Shown one piece after another: positions 52,823 through 61,896 of a DNA stretch of 64,000 nt. Source of the stretch: Methylobacterium sp. UNC378MF. Its GTDB lineage: Bacteria; Pseudomonadota; Alphaproteobacteria; Rhizobiales; Beijerinckiaceae. A model generated the notes under the pieces. That model saw only the letters and a list, made by a program, of their open reading frames with translations. It had not been told where the DNA came from and did not search any database. Numbering within the stretch: position 1 is the first letter of the stretch; each line of letters starts with the position of its first letter. Position numbers and translations under genes: made by a program. The DNA is taken from contig NZ_FMWU01000004.1 of NCBI RefSeq assembly GCF_900103195.1, positions 202,970 to 266,969 on the forward strand, in the 5' to 3' direction.

Positions 52823-53230
52823 ATGATGTCCATGAACGACAACGTTTTTTTCGTCCAGGAGCAGACCGTGAAGCCGGCACCCGGACGGGCTTCGGCCGGG
52901 TGGCGGACGCTGCCCCTCGAAGGCCACTTCGACCTCGTCTACGAGGACGCGACCGGCGCCTGGAGCAACCGGTCGCTCGACGCGCGCGAACTCAAGCTCG
53001 GTCCGGGCCGGACGCTGCTCGGCGGCATCGACGCGCGGCGCGGCGGCTATCGTGGGTTTCGGGTGGACCGGATCCGCCGTCTCGTCGACGGGACCACCGG
53101 CGAGCGCATCGAGACCGGGATCCTCGACCGGCTGCTCGGGCGCGCCGAGGCGCAACGCCGGGCCGACGCGCTGCGGATCCGCCGACAGGCACGCGTGCGC
53201 CGGAAGGCGGCCGTTTCTGCCCTGGCTTAG
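52823..53230 (+). CDS. Small protein with WYL-like features
   Basis: A 135 aa basic protein. After MMSMNDNVFFVQEQTVKPAPGRASAGWRTLPLEGHFDLVYEDATG comes ELKLGPGRTLLGGIDARRGGYRGFRVDRIRRLVDGTTGERIETG, which resembles the beta-rich core of WYL-type or related small ligand/nucleic-acid modules (a guess). The tail is Arg/Ala-rich. The ATG could be 52823, 52826 or 52832. It begins 136 bp from the divergent aspS start. A much longer open frame on this strand is antisense to aspS and is not real. Confidence 0.55.
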   Translation: MMSMNDNVFFVQEQTVKPAPGRASAGWRTLPLEGHFDLVYEDATGAWSNRSLDARELKLGPGRTLLGGIDARRGGYRGFRVDRIRRLVDGTTGERIETGILDRLLGRAEAQRRADALRIRRQARVRRKAAVSALA

Positions 53231-53324
53231 CGATGTTGCCTGGCGATGACGGGCTGTGCGCGAAAGATGGGGACCTGCGCGGGCGCGTCTCCCCATGTTG
53301 GCTGCGGTTGCGTATAGCCGATGC

Positions 53325-54512
53325 ATGGACCTGATCACCAACACTGACGCACTGCGCCAGATCTGCACACGCCTCGCCGAGCAGCCCTTCGTGACCGTCG
53401 ACACGGAGTTCATGCGCGAGACGACGTACTATCCCAAGCTCTGCCTGATCCAGTTGGCGGCTCCGGATGGCACGGGCGTGCTGGTCGATCCTCTGGCCCC
53501 GGGAATCGACCTCGAGCCGTTCATCGCGCTGATGGCCGACGAGCGCACGGTCAAGGTGTTTCACTCCGCCCGTCAGGACCTGGAGATCATCTGGCTGATC
53601 GGCGGGATCCTGCCGCATCCGTTCTTCGATACGCAGGTCGCCGCCATGGTCTGCGGCTACGGCGATTCCGTCTCGTACGAGCAACTCGTCAACGATGTCG
53701 CGAAGGCCAAGATCGATAAGTCGTCCCGGTTCACGGACTGGTCGCGACGGCCGCTCTCCGAGGCGCAGCTGACCTACGCGCTGTCGGACGTGACGCACTT
53801 GGTGAAGATCTACGAGGTGCTCGTCGCCGAATTGCTGCGGACCGATCGCGGCGCTTGGCTCGACGAGGAGATGGCGGTGCTGACCTCTCCCGAGACCTAC
53901 CGCGCCGACCCCGCCCAGGCCTGGCGGCGCCTCTCCGGGCGGATGCGTAAGCCGCGGGAGATCGCTGTGTTGATGGAAGTGGCAGCGTGGCGCGAGAGCG
54001 AGGCCCAGGCGCGCAACGTTCCGCGCGGGCGGGTCCTGAAGGACGAAGCGGTGATCGACATCGCGTCGGCGGCGCCCCGCAACGCCGAGGCGCTCGGCCG
54101 ATTGCGCACGATTCCGGCGGGGTTCGAGCGCTCCCGGACGGGGGCCGACATCGTCGCCGCCGTGGAGCGCGGTCTCGCCCGTGACACCAGCGCCGTCCGG
54201 ATGCCCGAGCGCGCGCGGCGGAGCGGCGGCAACGGCGCGATCGTCGAACTCCTGAAGGTCCTGCTCAAGGCCGTCTGCGAGGCCGAAGGTGTCGCACCCA
54301 AGATCATCGCCACGGTCGACGATCTGGAGGCGATCGCCGACGACGATGCCGCCGAGGTGGCGGCTCTCCAGGGATGGCGCCGCGCGCTGTTCGGCCAAAA
54401 GGCCCTGGCACTGAAGCAGGGCAGGCTGGCGCTTTCGGTCGAGGGCGGCCGGATCGTGGTCCGCGCTCTGCAGACCGAGCCTGTGGAGACCAGCGACGAC
54501 CCGGCCGAATGA
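53325..54512 (+). CDS. rnd: Ribonuclease D
   Basis: A 395 aa 3'-to-5' exoribonuclease for tRNA maturation. Exo motifs are [37 protein letters not shown] and the late [12 protein letters not shown] in the DEDD pattern. An HRDC domain follows (~205-290, [35 protein letters not shown]). The ATG at 53325 is chosen because it gives the normal [11 protein letters not shown] start. A perfect palindrome lies ~60 bp after the stop. Confidence 0.93.
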   Translation: MDLITNTDALRQICTRLAEQPFVTVDTEFMRETTYYPKLCLIQLAAPDGTGVLVDPLAPGIDLEPFIALMADERTVKVFHSARQDLEIIWLIGGILPHPFFDTQVAAMVCGYGDSVSYEQLVNDVAKAKIDKSSRFTDWSRRPLSEAQLTYALSDVTHLVKIYEVLVAELLRTDRGAWLDEEMAVLTSPETYRADPAQAWRRLSGRMRKPREIAVLMEVAAWRESEAQARNVPRGRVLKDEAVIDIASAAPRNAEALGRLRTIPAGFERSRTGADIVAAVERGLARDTSAVRMPERARRSGGNGAIVELLKVLLKAVCEAEGVAPKIIATVDDLEAIADDDAAEVAALQGWRRALFGQKALALKQGRLALSVEGGRIVVRALQTEPVETSDDPAE

Positions 54513-54570
54513 CAGCGCCGCGACGGTCGTGGGACAATCCGGGCCCATAGGCGTGACTTGCCACCGGAGC

Positions 54571-54605
54571 GGGATTAAATGGCAATCGGATTGCCATTTA
54601 ATCCC
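54571..54605. repeat. Perfect 16 bp palindrome with 3-base loop
   Basis: GGGATTAAATGGCAAT at 54571-54586 is followed by CGG and its exact reverse complement at 54590-54605. It is AT-rich in the arms, unlike the surroundings, and has no T-run. It lies between rnd and the small gene at 54623, ending 17 bp before that start. It could be a terminator-like hairpin, an operator or a leader structure that sequesters the ribosome site. Confidence 0.85.
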
Positions 54606-54622
54606 GGCCGTGCATCCCGCGT

Positions 54623-54910
54623 ATGTTCGAACCGAACGAGATTTTGAAGACGCTGACCGGGCGCGGTCTCGTATCGGCAGAGGGATGCGAATCCGCTCGG
54701 GTCCGCTATCGGCTCGTTGTCGAACGGCGTGAAGGCGGGCTCGTCGCGTACGGTAACCTCTACGGCAGTTATTCGGGCTTGCGGCCGATCTGGCTGGAGC
54801 CGGACGCCCAACTCCGGCTCTCCAATGGCCGACGCCTCAACATCTCCGTGACGGACTTGGTTGGCGAGGTCGCCGAATTCGAGAGCACAGGACCAGTCGG
54901 CGCTCTCTGA
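54623..54910 (+). CDS. Small protein of unknown function
   Basis: A 95 aa soluble protein (MFEPNEILKTLTGRGLVSAEGCESARVRYRLVVERREGGLVAYGNLYGSYSGLRPIWLEPDAQLRLSNGRRLNISVTDLVG). The sequence alternates hydrophobic and polar residues as in a small beta sandwich. The phrase 'LRLSNGRRLNISVTD' is reminiscent of beta-rich stress or PilZ-like folds, but I claim no family. Its start codon lies 17 bp beyond a perfect palindrome that could control it. Confidence 0.6.
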   Translation: MFEPNEILKTLTGRGLVSAEGCESARVRYRLVVERREGGLVAYGNLYGSYSGLRPIWLEPDAQLRLSNGRRLNISVTDLVGEVAEFESTGPVGAL

Positions 54911-55614
54911 CAGTGGTCCTGAGCCACCAGACATTACCGGCCGCGGCTGTCTTCAGCATTCGCGCTGGGTGCGGCCGAAGGCCGAATGATTCTGAGAAGC
55001 GGGACGATCTGGCAATTTGTCGCGCGCGAACACGAATTCGGTCGACCGGATCCGTCAAAATATCGGATGCGGCGACTGGGCGCACGCGGGTCGACCGGGA
55101 AAATTTGGCAGGACAAAACGGCCAAGCCGTCTTGCACCGCGATGGAGCGGAGCCGGGCTCCGCTTTGCCCGGACTGGCGGCCCGCGCAACAAGTGCATGC
55201 TAATGCCGAGCAAAGCGCTCGCGACTGCAAGTTCTGCATGGAAGCCGCATCCGTAGCCGTGTGATGCAGCTAAAGGAACCGACCGCCTCTTGTGCGCCGC
55301 ACCATTTCTTTTCGCAAATGCATGACATCGACCGTGCATTTGTCACAAGAAAAGAAGCTTTCACTGTGTGCTCACAGGTGCCGAACTGCGAGTTGACGGC
55401 GCTCAAAAATCTCTTAAGGTCCGGGCAAGCCTCGGTTTCGAGGGAGCCGCCTCAGGGATGGCGGCTCCTGGCTAGGGGATCAGTAGATCTCCTCGAAGTC
55501 CACTATGCCCGCTACCGAGGCGTCCATCCCTGTCGCAAACAGTCAGGTCGGAGTCCGAGCGACGCCAGTCTTTTCGTGCGCCGCGAGAACTCTCAAGACT
55601 TGTCGGAGGAACCC
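54911..55614. promoter_or_regulatory. Long upstream region of xoxF
   Basis: About 0.7 kb precedes xoxF without a convincing gene, and several stretches (54940-55090, 55260-55430) are richer in A+T than the genes around them. A sigma70-like promoter candidate is TTGACG at 55393-55398 with TAAGGT at 55415-55420 (16 bp spacer), giving a ~190 base leader. xoxF has an excellent GGAGGA ribosome site at 55605-55610. In methylotrophs xox genes respond to lanthanides and to the MxcQE/MxbDM systems. No binding site can be named here. Confidence 0.5.
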
Positions 55615-57420
55615 ATGAGAGCGGTACATCTCCTTGCGCTCGGCGCAGGTGTCGCGGCCGTCGCCGCGCCGGCGCTGGCCAATGAAAGCGTCATGAAGGG
55701 CATCGCCAACCCGGCGGAACAGGTTCTTCAGACGGTCGATTACGCGAATACGCGTTACTCGAAACTCGATCAGATCAATGCCAAGAACGTCAAGGACCTA
55801 CAGGTCGCCTGGACGTTCTCGACCGGCGTGCTCCGCGGCCACGAGGGCTCGCCGCTCGTCGTCGGCAACATCATGTACGTGCACACGCCGTTCCCGAACA
55901 TCGTGTACGCCCTCGACCTCGACCACGAGGCGAAGATCCTCTGGAAGTACGAGCCGAAGCAGGATCCGTCCGTGATCCCGGTCATGTGCTGTGACACGGT
56001 CAACCGCGGCCTCGCCTACGCCGACGGCGCCATCCTCCTGCACCAGGCCGACACCACCCTCGTGTCGCTCGACGCCAAGACCGGCAAGGTCAACTGGTCG
56101 GTCGTGAACGGCGACCCGAAGAAGGGCGAGACCAACACCGCCACGGTTCTGCCCGTGAAGGACAAGGTCATCGTCGGCATCTCGGGCGGCGAGTTCGGCG
56201 TGCAGTGCCACGTCACCGCCTACGACCTGAAGACCGGCAAGAAGGTGTGGCGCGGCTACTCCGAGGGCCCGGACGATCAGCTGATCGTCGACCCGGAGAA
56301 GACCACGTCGCTCGGCAAGCCGATCGGCAAGGACTCCTCGCTGAAGACCTGGGAAGGCGATCAGTGGAAGACCGGCGGCGGCTGCACCTGGGGCTGGTTC
56401 TCCTACGATCCCAAGCTCGACCTGATGTACTACGGCTCGGGCAACCCCTCGACCTGGAACCCCAAGCAGCGTCCGGGCGACAACAAGTGGTCCATGACCA
56501 TCTGGGCGCGTAACCCGGATACCGGCATGGCCAAGTGGGTCTACCAGATGACCCCCCACGACGAGTGGGACTACGACGGCATCAACGAGATGATCCTCAC
56601 GGATCAGAAGGTTGACGGCAAGGAGCAGCCGCTCCTGACCCACTTCGACCGCAACGGCTTCGGCTACACGCTGAACCGCGCGGACGGCACCCTGCTCGTC
56701 GCCGAGAAGTACGACCCGGCCGTGAACTGGGCGTCCAAGGTCGACATGGACAAGGGCTCGAAGAACTACGGCCGTCCGCTGGTCGTGTCGAAGTACTCGA
56801 CCGAGCAGAACGGTGAGGACACCAACTCCAAGGGCATCTGCCCGGCGGCGCTGGGAACCAAGGATCAGCAGCCTGCGGCCTTCTCGCCGAAGACCAACCT
56901 GTTCTACGTGCCCACCAACCACGTCTGCATGGACTACGAGCCGTTCCGGGTGACCTACACCCCGGGCCAGCCCTACGTCGGTGCGACCCTCTCGATGTAC
57001 CCGGCCCCGAACTCGCACGGCGGCATGGGCAACTTCATCGCGTGGGATGGCGTCAACGGCAAGATCAAGTGGTCCAACGCCGAGCAGTTCTCGGTGTGGT
57101 CCGGTGCTCTGGCCACCGCCGGCGACGTGGTGTTCTACGGAACGCTTGAGGGCTACCTGAAGGCGGTCGACGACAAGACCGGCAAGGAGCTGTTCAAGTT
57201 CAAGACCCCGTCGGGCATCATCGGCAACGTGATGACCTACCAGCACAAGGGCAAGCAGTACGTGGGCGTCCTGTCGGGCGTCGGCGGCTGGGCGGGTATC
57301 GGCCTCGCGGCCGGCCTGACCGACCCGAACGCCGGTCTCGGCGCGGTGGGTGGCTACGCGGCTCTGTCGCAGTACACCAACCTCGGCGGCCAGCTGACGG
57401 TCTTCGCCCTGCCGAACTAA
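55615..57420 (+). CDS. xoxF: Lanthanide-dependent methanol dehydrogenase XoxF
   Basis: A 601 aa periplasmic PQQ quinoprotein that oxidises methanol to formaldehyde or formate. The signal peptide ([22 protein letters not shown]) is followed by an eight-bladed propeller. The vicinal cysteines of the PQQ site are in [10 protein letters not shown]. The active-site stretch HDEWDYDG has the catalytic Asp (319, precursor count) and the extra Asp (321) that marks lanthanide-using XoxF rather than calcium MxaF. The start at 55615 follows a GGAGGA site, and the frame is open upstream without coding character. Electrons should go to XoxG, encoded next. Confidence 0.98.
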   Translation: MRAVHLLALGAGVAAVAAPALANESVMKGIANPAEQVLQTVDYANTRYSKLDQINAKNVKDLQVAWTFSTGVLRGHEGSPLVVGNIMYVHTPFPNIVYALDLDHEAKILWKYEPKQDPSVIPVMCCDTVNRGLAYADGAILLHQADTTLVSLDAKTGKVNWSVVNGDPKKGETNTATVLPVKDKVIVGISGGEFGVQCHVTAYDLKTGKKVWRGYSEGPDDQLIVDPEKTTSLGKPIGKDSSLKTWEGDQWKTGGGCTWGWFSYDPKLDLMYYGSGNPSTWNPKQRPGDNKWSMTIWARNPDTGMAKWVYQMTPHDEWDYDGINEMILTDQKVDGKEQPLLTHFDRNGFGYTLNRADGTLLVAEKYDPAVNWASKVDMDKGSKNYGRPLVVSKYSTEQNGEDTNSKGICPAALGTKDQQPAAFSPKTNLFYVPTNHVCMDYEPFRVTYTPGQPYVGATLSMYPAPNSHGGMGNFIAWDGVNGKIKWSNAEQFSVWSGALATAGDVVFYGTLEGYLKAVDDKTGKELFKFKTPSGIIGNVMTYQHKGKQYVGVLSGVGGWAGIGLAAGLTDPNAGLGAVGGYAALSQYTNLGGQLTVFALPN

Positions 57421-57447
57421 TCGGCCGCAGGGTTCGACGTGAAAAAC

Positions 57448-57480
57448 GATGCCGGCGCGGGTTCCCGCGCCGGCATCCTT
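57448..57480 (+). terminator. Strong hairpin between xoxF and xoxG
   Basis: A perfect 14 bp GC-rich stem (57448-57461 with 57464-57477, effectively 13 bp with a four-base loop) begins 27 bp after the xoxF stop. Only a weak CTTGTGATT follows. It may end part of the transcription or protect the xoxF mRNA 3' end, so that xoxF is made in excess over xoxG and xoxJ. Confidence 0.6.
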
Positions 57481-57553
57481 GTGATTAGACATTCTCGCAA
57501 GAGGCTGCGGCTCGGGGGGAGACGAAGAGCCTCGATCCAGGGAGACACATGCG

Positions 57554-58165
57554 TTGCTCAACCTCAGCAAGATCGTAACGCGGCCGGTTATCGCCGCCCT
57601 CGCCCTAGCGACCGTCTCGACGGTTGCCGTACATGCTGAGGATGCCAAGCCTGCCGACCCCAAGCTCGCCAACTCGTACAACGCGAACGACAAGACCGCC
57701 GAGCAGGATCCCAAGCTTCTGAAGCAGGATGCTGCGGTGAAGGTCGAGGACGGCAAGTACTTCGATGCCGACGGTCACCCGACGTTTCACGTGACCCAGG
57801 ACGGCAAGATGCTCGACTGGTACACCTACTCGGGCTATCGCCGTTATCACGCCGAGTGCCACGTGTGTCACGGTCCGGATGGCATGGGCTCGACCTACGC
57901 GCCAGCGCTCAAGGATTCGCTGAAGCACCTCTCCTACGAGGAGTTCATCGGCATCCTGGCGGGCGGCAAGCAGGATGTGAATGCCGCCGAGCAGAAGGTC
58001 ATGCCCGCCTTCGGCGACAACAAGAACGTCATGTGCTACTCGGACGACCTGTACGTCTACCTCAAGGCACGGGCCGCCGGAGCGATCGGGCGTATTCGTC
58101 CCTCCGATCACGAAGATAAGCCCGATACCGCCAAGAAGGCGGAGAAGGAATGCATGGGCGGCTGA
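57554..58165 (+). CDS. xoxG: Cytochrome c electron acceptor XoxG
   Basis: A 203 aa periplasmic c-type cytochrome (cL-like) that takes electrons from XoxF. The signal peptide (LNLSKIVTRPVIAALALATVSTVAVHA) precedes a Lys/Asp-rich segment, and the haem site CHVCHGPDG lies near residue 104. KVMPAFGDNKNVMCYSDDLYVYLKARA supplies the distal Met and the conserved C-terminal part. The frame starts at TTG 57554, 9 bp after a GGGAG site. The ATG at 57549 is out of frame and ends after nine codons. Its end overlaps the start region of xoxJ. Confidence 0.92.
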   Translation: MLNLSKIVTRPVIAALALATVSTVAVHAEDAKPADPKLANSYNANDKTAEQDPKLLKQDAAVKVEDGKYFDADGHPTFHVTQDGKMLDWYTYSGYRRYHAECHVCHGPDGMGSTYAPALKDSLKHLSYEEFIGILAGGKQDVNAAEQKVMPAFGDNKNVMCYSDDLYVYLKARAAGAIGRIRPSDHEDKPDTAKKAEKECMGG

Positions 58166-59010
58166 TGTCGTCTTTTGCCCGGATCGCAATCCTCTGCGCC
58201 TTGTCTCTGACCGGGACGCGGGGGGCTCTCGCCCAGCATCTGCCGGATACGGTCACAACCGACGTGCTGCGCGTCTGCGGTGATCCGGGCAACATGCCGT
58301 TCTCCGAACGCAAGGAGGACGGCTTTGAAAACAAGATCGCAGCGATCATCGCTGACGAGTTGAAGATCAAGGTCCGGTATTACTGGCTGACTCAAGGGCC
58401 CGGTTTCGTGCGCAACACGCTCGGCACCGGGCTGTGCGACGTCATCATGGGCCAGGCCTTCGGGAGCGACCTCGTACAGACCACGAATCCCTATTATCGA
58501 TCCGCTTACACGCTGGTCACCCGGAAGGGTGAGTATAACGGCGTGACCGGTCTCGATGACCCGCGTCTGAAGGGCAAGAGCATCGGCGTGATCGCCGGTA
58601 CGCCGCCGGTGAACCGAATGGGCGAACTCGGCCTCGTCTCGAGCATGAAGGCCTACGCGCCCTACCAGCTCGACCCGGCGCGCAAGCACCAGACGGTCGC
58701 CGCCGAGATCATCGCGGCGCTGGCAGCCAAGGAAATCGACGCAGCCGTGCTCTGGGGACCGGCGGCGGGGTGGCTCGCCAAGCAATCGGGCACCGCCATG
58801 AGCGTCGTGCCACTGCTCAAGGAGCCGGAGCGGCCCCCGATGGCCTACCGGATCGCCATGGGCGTCCGGATCGGCGAGAATGATTGGAAGCGCTCGCTCA
58901 ACACCGTTCTGCGCAAGCGCAAGGCCGATATCGACAAGGTGCTGCGCGATTACGACGTGCCCCTCCTCGATGATGAGGAGAACAAGCTGGCCGATCCGGG
59001 TGAGCGCTGA
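58150..59010 (+). CDS. xoxJ: Periplasmic binding-type protein XoxJ
   Basis: A 286 aa exported protein of the solute-binding (family 3) fold encoded with XoxF and XoxG. A signal peptide (FARIAILCALSLTGTRGALA) is followed by LRVCGDPGNMPFSERKEDGFENKIAAIIADEL, LGTGLCDVIMGQAFG, GKSIGVIAGTPPVNRMGELG and AAKEIDAAVLWGPAAGWLAKQSG. It is thought to help activate or assemble the dehydrogenase. Start candidates are ATG 58150 (used here, overlapping xoxG by 16 bp) and ATG 58165 (TGATG overlap). It converges with folK. Confidence 0.93.
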   Translation: MHGRLMSSFARIAILCALSLTGTRGALAQHLPDTVTTDVLRVCGDPGNMPFSERKEDGFENKIAAIIADELKIKVRYYWLTQGPGFVRNTLGTGLCDVIMGQAFGSDLVQTTNPYYRSAYTLVTRKGEYNGVTGLDDPRLKGKSIGVIAGTPPVNRMGELGLVSSMKAYAPYQLDPARKHQTVAAEIIAALAAKEIDAAVLWGPAAGWLAKQSGTAMSVVPLLKEPERPPMAYRIAMGVRIGENDWKRSLNTVLRKRKADIDKVLRDYDVPLLDDEENKLADPGER

Positions 59011-59059
59011 CAAGCGGCGCTAATGTGCCCCTCAAGTTCGCCCCTTTAGTCGCGGGAGG

Positions 59060-59530
59060 TCAGGCGCGCTCGATCCCGGTCCGGTCAAGTTTGGCCAGAG
59101 CATCGGCCACACGTTCGCCGCCGATCACAAGATCGGGCGCAATCTCGGCCAGGGGCACCAGCACGAAGGCTCGTTCGCGCACATAACGGTGCGGCAGAAC
59201 CAGACGTGCATCGTCGATGCTGGCGCCTTCGTAGGCCAGAACGTCGATATCGATCACGCGCGGCCCCCACCGCTCCTCGCGGATGCGCCCGAGTTTGTGC
59301 TCCACGTGCAGGCAAGCGTCGAGCAGGCCGTGGGGATCGAGACTCGTTTCCACCGCCACAGCCCCGTTCAGAAACCACGGCTGGTCAGTCTTGCCCCACG
59401 GTGGCGTGCGATAATCGGAAGACCGCGCGGTGACCGTGAGGCCGGGGATCGCCGCGAGACCCGCCACCGCGGCATCGAGCATCGCGGCCATGTCACCGAC
59501 ATTGCTGCCGATGCCGAGATAGGCCCTCAT
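59060..59530 (-). CDS. folK: HPPK, folate biosynthesis
   Basis: A 156 aa 6-hydroxymethyl-dihydropterin pyrophosphokinase. It starts AYLGIGSNVGD and has SSDYRTPPWGKTDQPWFLNGAVAVET, HKLGRIREERWGPRVIDIDVLAYEG (ATP and magnesium site) and LPHRYVRERAFVLVPLAEIAPD. It is the last of the overlapping folP-folB-folK reverse-strand set (4 bp overlap with folB). Confidence 0.96.
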   Translation of the reverse strand: MRAYLGIGSNVGDMAAMLDAAVAGLAAIPGLTVTARSSDYRTPPWGKTDQPWFLNGAVAVETSLDPHGLLDACLHVEHKLGRIREERWGPRVIDIDVLAYEGASIDDARLVLPHRYVRERAFVLVPLAEIAPDLVIGGERVADALAKLDRTGIERA

Positions 59531-59910
59531 CGACCGGCTCCGCGGCGGCGCGTGATCTCGACGCCGACACTTTCCAGGATTGCGGGGACGGGCGCACTCG
59601 GCTTGTCGACACGGACCGTGATGACATCGATCGGAGCGAAACGGCGGAGGATTTCTGTAGCGATCACTTCGGCCAGGGCCTCAATCAGGTTGAAGCGTCG
59701 CTCGGTGGCGATCCCAACCGCGACCGCCGTGAGATCCGCGTAGCTGACAGTGCCGGCCACGTCGTCCGAGCGGCCCGCGGCCTCAAGGTCCACCTGGGCT
59801 TCCAGGGAGATGTAGAAGCGCTGGCCGAGCACCGCCTCCTCGGCCAGCACGCCGTGCCTGCCGAAGACGGCAATCCGGGTGACGCGGATCAGGTCGCCCG
59901 CCATGCTCAC
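59527..59910 (-). CDS. folB: Dihydroneopterin aldolase
   Basis: A 127 aa enzyme of the tetrameric T-fold, converting dihydroneopterin to hydroxymethyl-dihydropterin and glycolaldehyde. It has VFGRHGVLAEEAVLGQRFYISLEAQVDLEAAGRSDDVAGTVSYADLTAV and RFNLIEALAEVIATEIL. The start is at 59910 (MSMAG) or 59904. It overlaps both folP and folK by 4 bp. Confidence 0.94.
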   Translation of the reverse strand: MSMAGDLIRVTRIAVFGRHGVLAEEAVLGQRFYISLEAQVDLEAAGRSDDVAGTVSYADLTAVAVGIATERRFNLIEALAEVIATEILRRFAPIDVITVRVDKPSAPVPAILESVGVEITRRRGAGR

Positions 59911-60761
59911 CGGGCCTCAGGGCGCATCACGGCGTCGACGACGCGCATCGCGTCGATATGCGCCGCCACATCGTGCACACGAACAATATCAGCGCCAAGA
60001 GTCGCCGCGACGGCATGGGCGGCGAGGGAACCGTACAGGCGGTCCGCCGGACGGGTCTCGCGGTCGTGCAGGCGTCCGAGGAGAGACTTGCGGGAAACAC
60101 CGACGAGAACGGGAAACCCGAGGGCCCGGATCTCAGGCAGACGCCGTAACGCCTCGAGATGCTGGTTCCACGTCTTGCCGAAGCCGACGCCCGGGTCGAG
60201 CACGATCTCGGAATCCGCTATGCCTGCCCGATGAGCGATGGTGAGAGACCGCTCGAAAAAGGCCAGCATGTCGGCGACGATGTCGAGATTCGGATCGATC
60301 GTCTCGCGATTGTGCATGATGATGACCGGCGCGCCGTGCGAGGCCGCCACGGAGGCGATGTCGGGCTCGCGCTGAAGTCCCCAGACGTCGTTCACGATCC
60401 GAGCGCCCGCCTTGAGTGCAACGCGCGCCGTGGACGCCTTGTAGGTATCGATGGAGATCGGCACCGATAGCCGCGGCCCCACGGCCCGGATAACCGGCAG
60501 GACGCGCGCCTGCTCCTCGTCGGCGGAGACCGGAACGTGACCGGGCCGAGTCGATTCCCCGCCGATGTCGAGAATTGCGGCTCCCTCCGCGACCAGACGT
60601 TCGGCCTGCGCCACCGCCTCGGCCTCAGCGGCGAACAGGCCGCCATCCGAGAAGGAATCGGGCGTGACGTTGAGGATGCCCATGACCAGGGTGCGGCCGC
60701 CGAGGGCGGGCAACAGGTGGGACAGGCTAGACGAGGAGGTCACGGAGCGGGTCCCGTTCAC
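59907..60761 (-). CDS. folP: Dihydropteroate synthase
   Basis: A 284 aa TIM-barrel enzyme joining hydroxymethyl-dihydropterin pyrophosphate with p-aminobenzoate, the sulfonamide target. It has MGILNVTPDSFSDGG, AAILDIGGESTRPGH, VPISIDTYKASTARVAL, IVNDVWGL, DPGVGFGKTWNQHLEAL and the C-terminal RVHDVAAHIDAMRV. It is the first of three fol genes and follows the unknown exported genes by 66 bp. Confidence 0.96.
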   Translation of the reverse strand: MNGTRSVTSSSSLSHLLPALGGRTLVMGILNVTPDSFSDGGLFAAEAEAVAQAERLVAEGAAILDIGGESTRPGHVPVSADEEQARVLPVIRAVGPRLSVPISIDTYKASTARVALKAGARIVNDVWGLQREPDIASVAASHGAPVIIMHNRETIDPNLDIVADMLAFFERSLTIAHRAGIADSEIVLDPGVGFGKTWNQHLEALRRLPEIRALGFPVLVGVSRKSLLGRLHDRETRPADRLYGSLAAHAVAATLGADIVRVHDVAAHIDAMRVVDAVMRPEAR

Positions 60762-60827
60762 AGGCGCGATCGGGAGCCGGTTTGCGCGAATCGGGAGACC
60801 GGCGCAACGCCGGCCTCGTCGCGAATC

Positions 60828-61190
60828 TCAGCCGCGATAGCAGCGGATCTCGGCCTCGGCCTGGGCGCGGCGCAGTTCGGCGACCTTGTCGTCGAAGATT
60901 TTGGTCGACTTGAACTCGTTCGCACGGTTGCCGATGCCCTGTCGCATCGACAGGACCGTGCTTGCCTGGACGTACTTGTCGTACGGCAGGATCGCGGCAA
61001 GCTGGTCCAGCGAGCAGGAGCATTTCTGCAGGCTTTCGCGGGTTTGCCCGTTGGCCGCCATGCAGCCAAACACGTAATCGACCCGCGCGTCGGTCGGGTA
61101 GTCGTTCTCCTCGGCCGCCCAGCCGGCCAGGCCTGACAACGTCAGAGCGAGGACGGCCAGGGTGCCCCGTTCAGCCAGCCTTCTGATCAT
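60828..61190 (-). CDS. Small exported Cys-motif protein in the pqq region
   Basis: A 120 aa protein. A signal peptide (LAVLALTLSGLAGWA) is followed by RVDYVFGCMAANGQTRESLQKCSCSLDQLAAILPYDKYVQASTVLSMRQGIGNRANEFK and a final IRCYRG. The cysteine pattern C-x13-CxC-...-C resembles the exported protein at 32114-32479. It overlaps the 3' end of the next upstream gene by 20 bp and shares its strand with pqqE, so a periplasmic job tied to methanol oxidation is plausible but unproven. Confidence 0.72.
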   Translation of the reverse strand: MIRRLAERGTLAVLALTLSGLAGWAAEENDYPTDARVDYVFGCMAANGQTRESLQKCSCSLDQLAAILPYDKYVQASTVLSMRQGIGNRANEFKSTKIFDDKVAELRRAQAEAEIRCYRG

Positions 61191-61896
61191 AGTTCAGCTT
61201 CTCCTCGAGCAGCTCGCCGCCATCCGGGCTCTTCGACGATGCCTCGATCGAGACGATCTCGCCCGGGACGGCGGGGGCGATGACGAAGGTATAGGTCATG
61301 TCGTCCATGCCGCGCATGCGCTGCGCCATCGCGTCGCCCGCGAACGGCTTGGTGACGACGCGCCAGCCATCAACCTCGCGCCCGTCGATATTCACCTTCG
61401 CGGGCGTCACGACGGCCTTCTCGCGGAGGCCCTTGCGGATTGCGAGCTTGAGGTAGCGCGGGTTCGCTTCCAGTACCTTGGCCAGACCACGCAGGTGGTT
61501 CTCGAGAAACAGCGACACGACCGGATTGCCCGGCATGTCCTCGAACGGGCCAGCCGGTACCCGGTTCAACCCGGAGAACATCACCACGCTGATATCGCGC
61601 GCCTCGGCACTCTTGCCAGGCTCAACCTTCAGCTGGACCGTGTCCGCCAGCGGCGGCCCAAACGGACCCTTCGCGATGCCCGAGCGGCGCAGGTAATCGT
61701 AGGTCAGCGTCGAACCCGGCGCGGTATTTTTCATGTGCGGCTGATCGAACAGCAGATCCGCCGCCGAAGGCGGAGCGGCCGCGTTGGCCTGGGTGACGGT
61801 GGCAGGCTTTGAGGCATCCTCTGCAAGGGCCGGCGACGCGGCCAGAGCCAGCCCAACGGTCGTCGCGGCAAGGCTCCTCACGACAAGACTTCTCAC
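61171..61896 (-). CDS. Exported protein coupled to pqqE, unknown
   Basis: A 241 aa protein starting at GTG 61896 ([25 protein letters not shown]), a clear signal peptide. The mature protein has [78 protein letters not shown] and [45 protein letters not shown], beta-rich without cysteine. The start forms a GTGA overlap with the pqqE stop, so it is translated together with it. No family is recognised. A role in periplasmic PQQ-enzyme maturation is inference from position. Confidence 0.78.
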   Translation of the reverse strand: MRSLVVRSLAATTVGLALAASPALAEDASKPATVTQANAAAPPSAADLLFDQPHMKNTAPGSTLTYDYLRRSGIAKGPFGPPLADTVQLKVEPGKSAEARDISVVMFSGLNRVPAGPFEDMPGNPVVSLFLENHLRGLAKVLEANPRYLKLAIRKGLREKAVVTPAKVNIDGREVDGWRVVTKPFAGDAMAQRMRGMDDMTYTFVIAPAVPGEIVSIEASSKSPDGGELLEEKLNYDQKAG

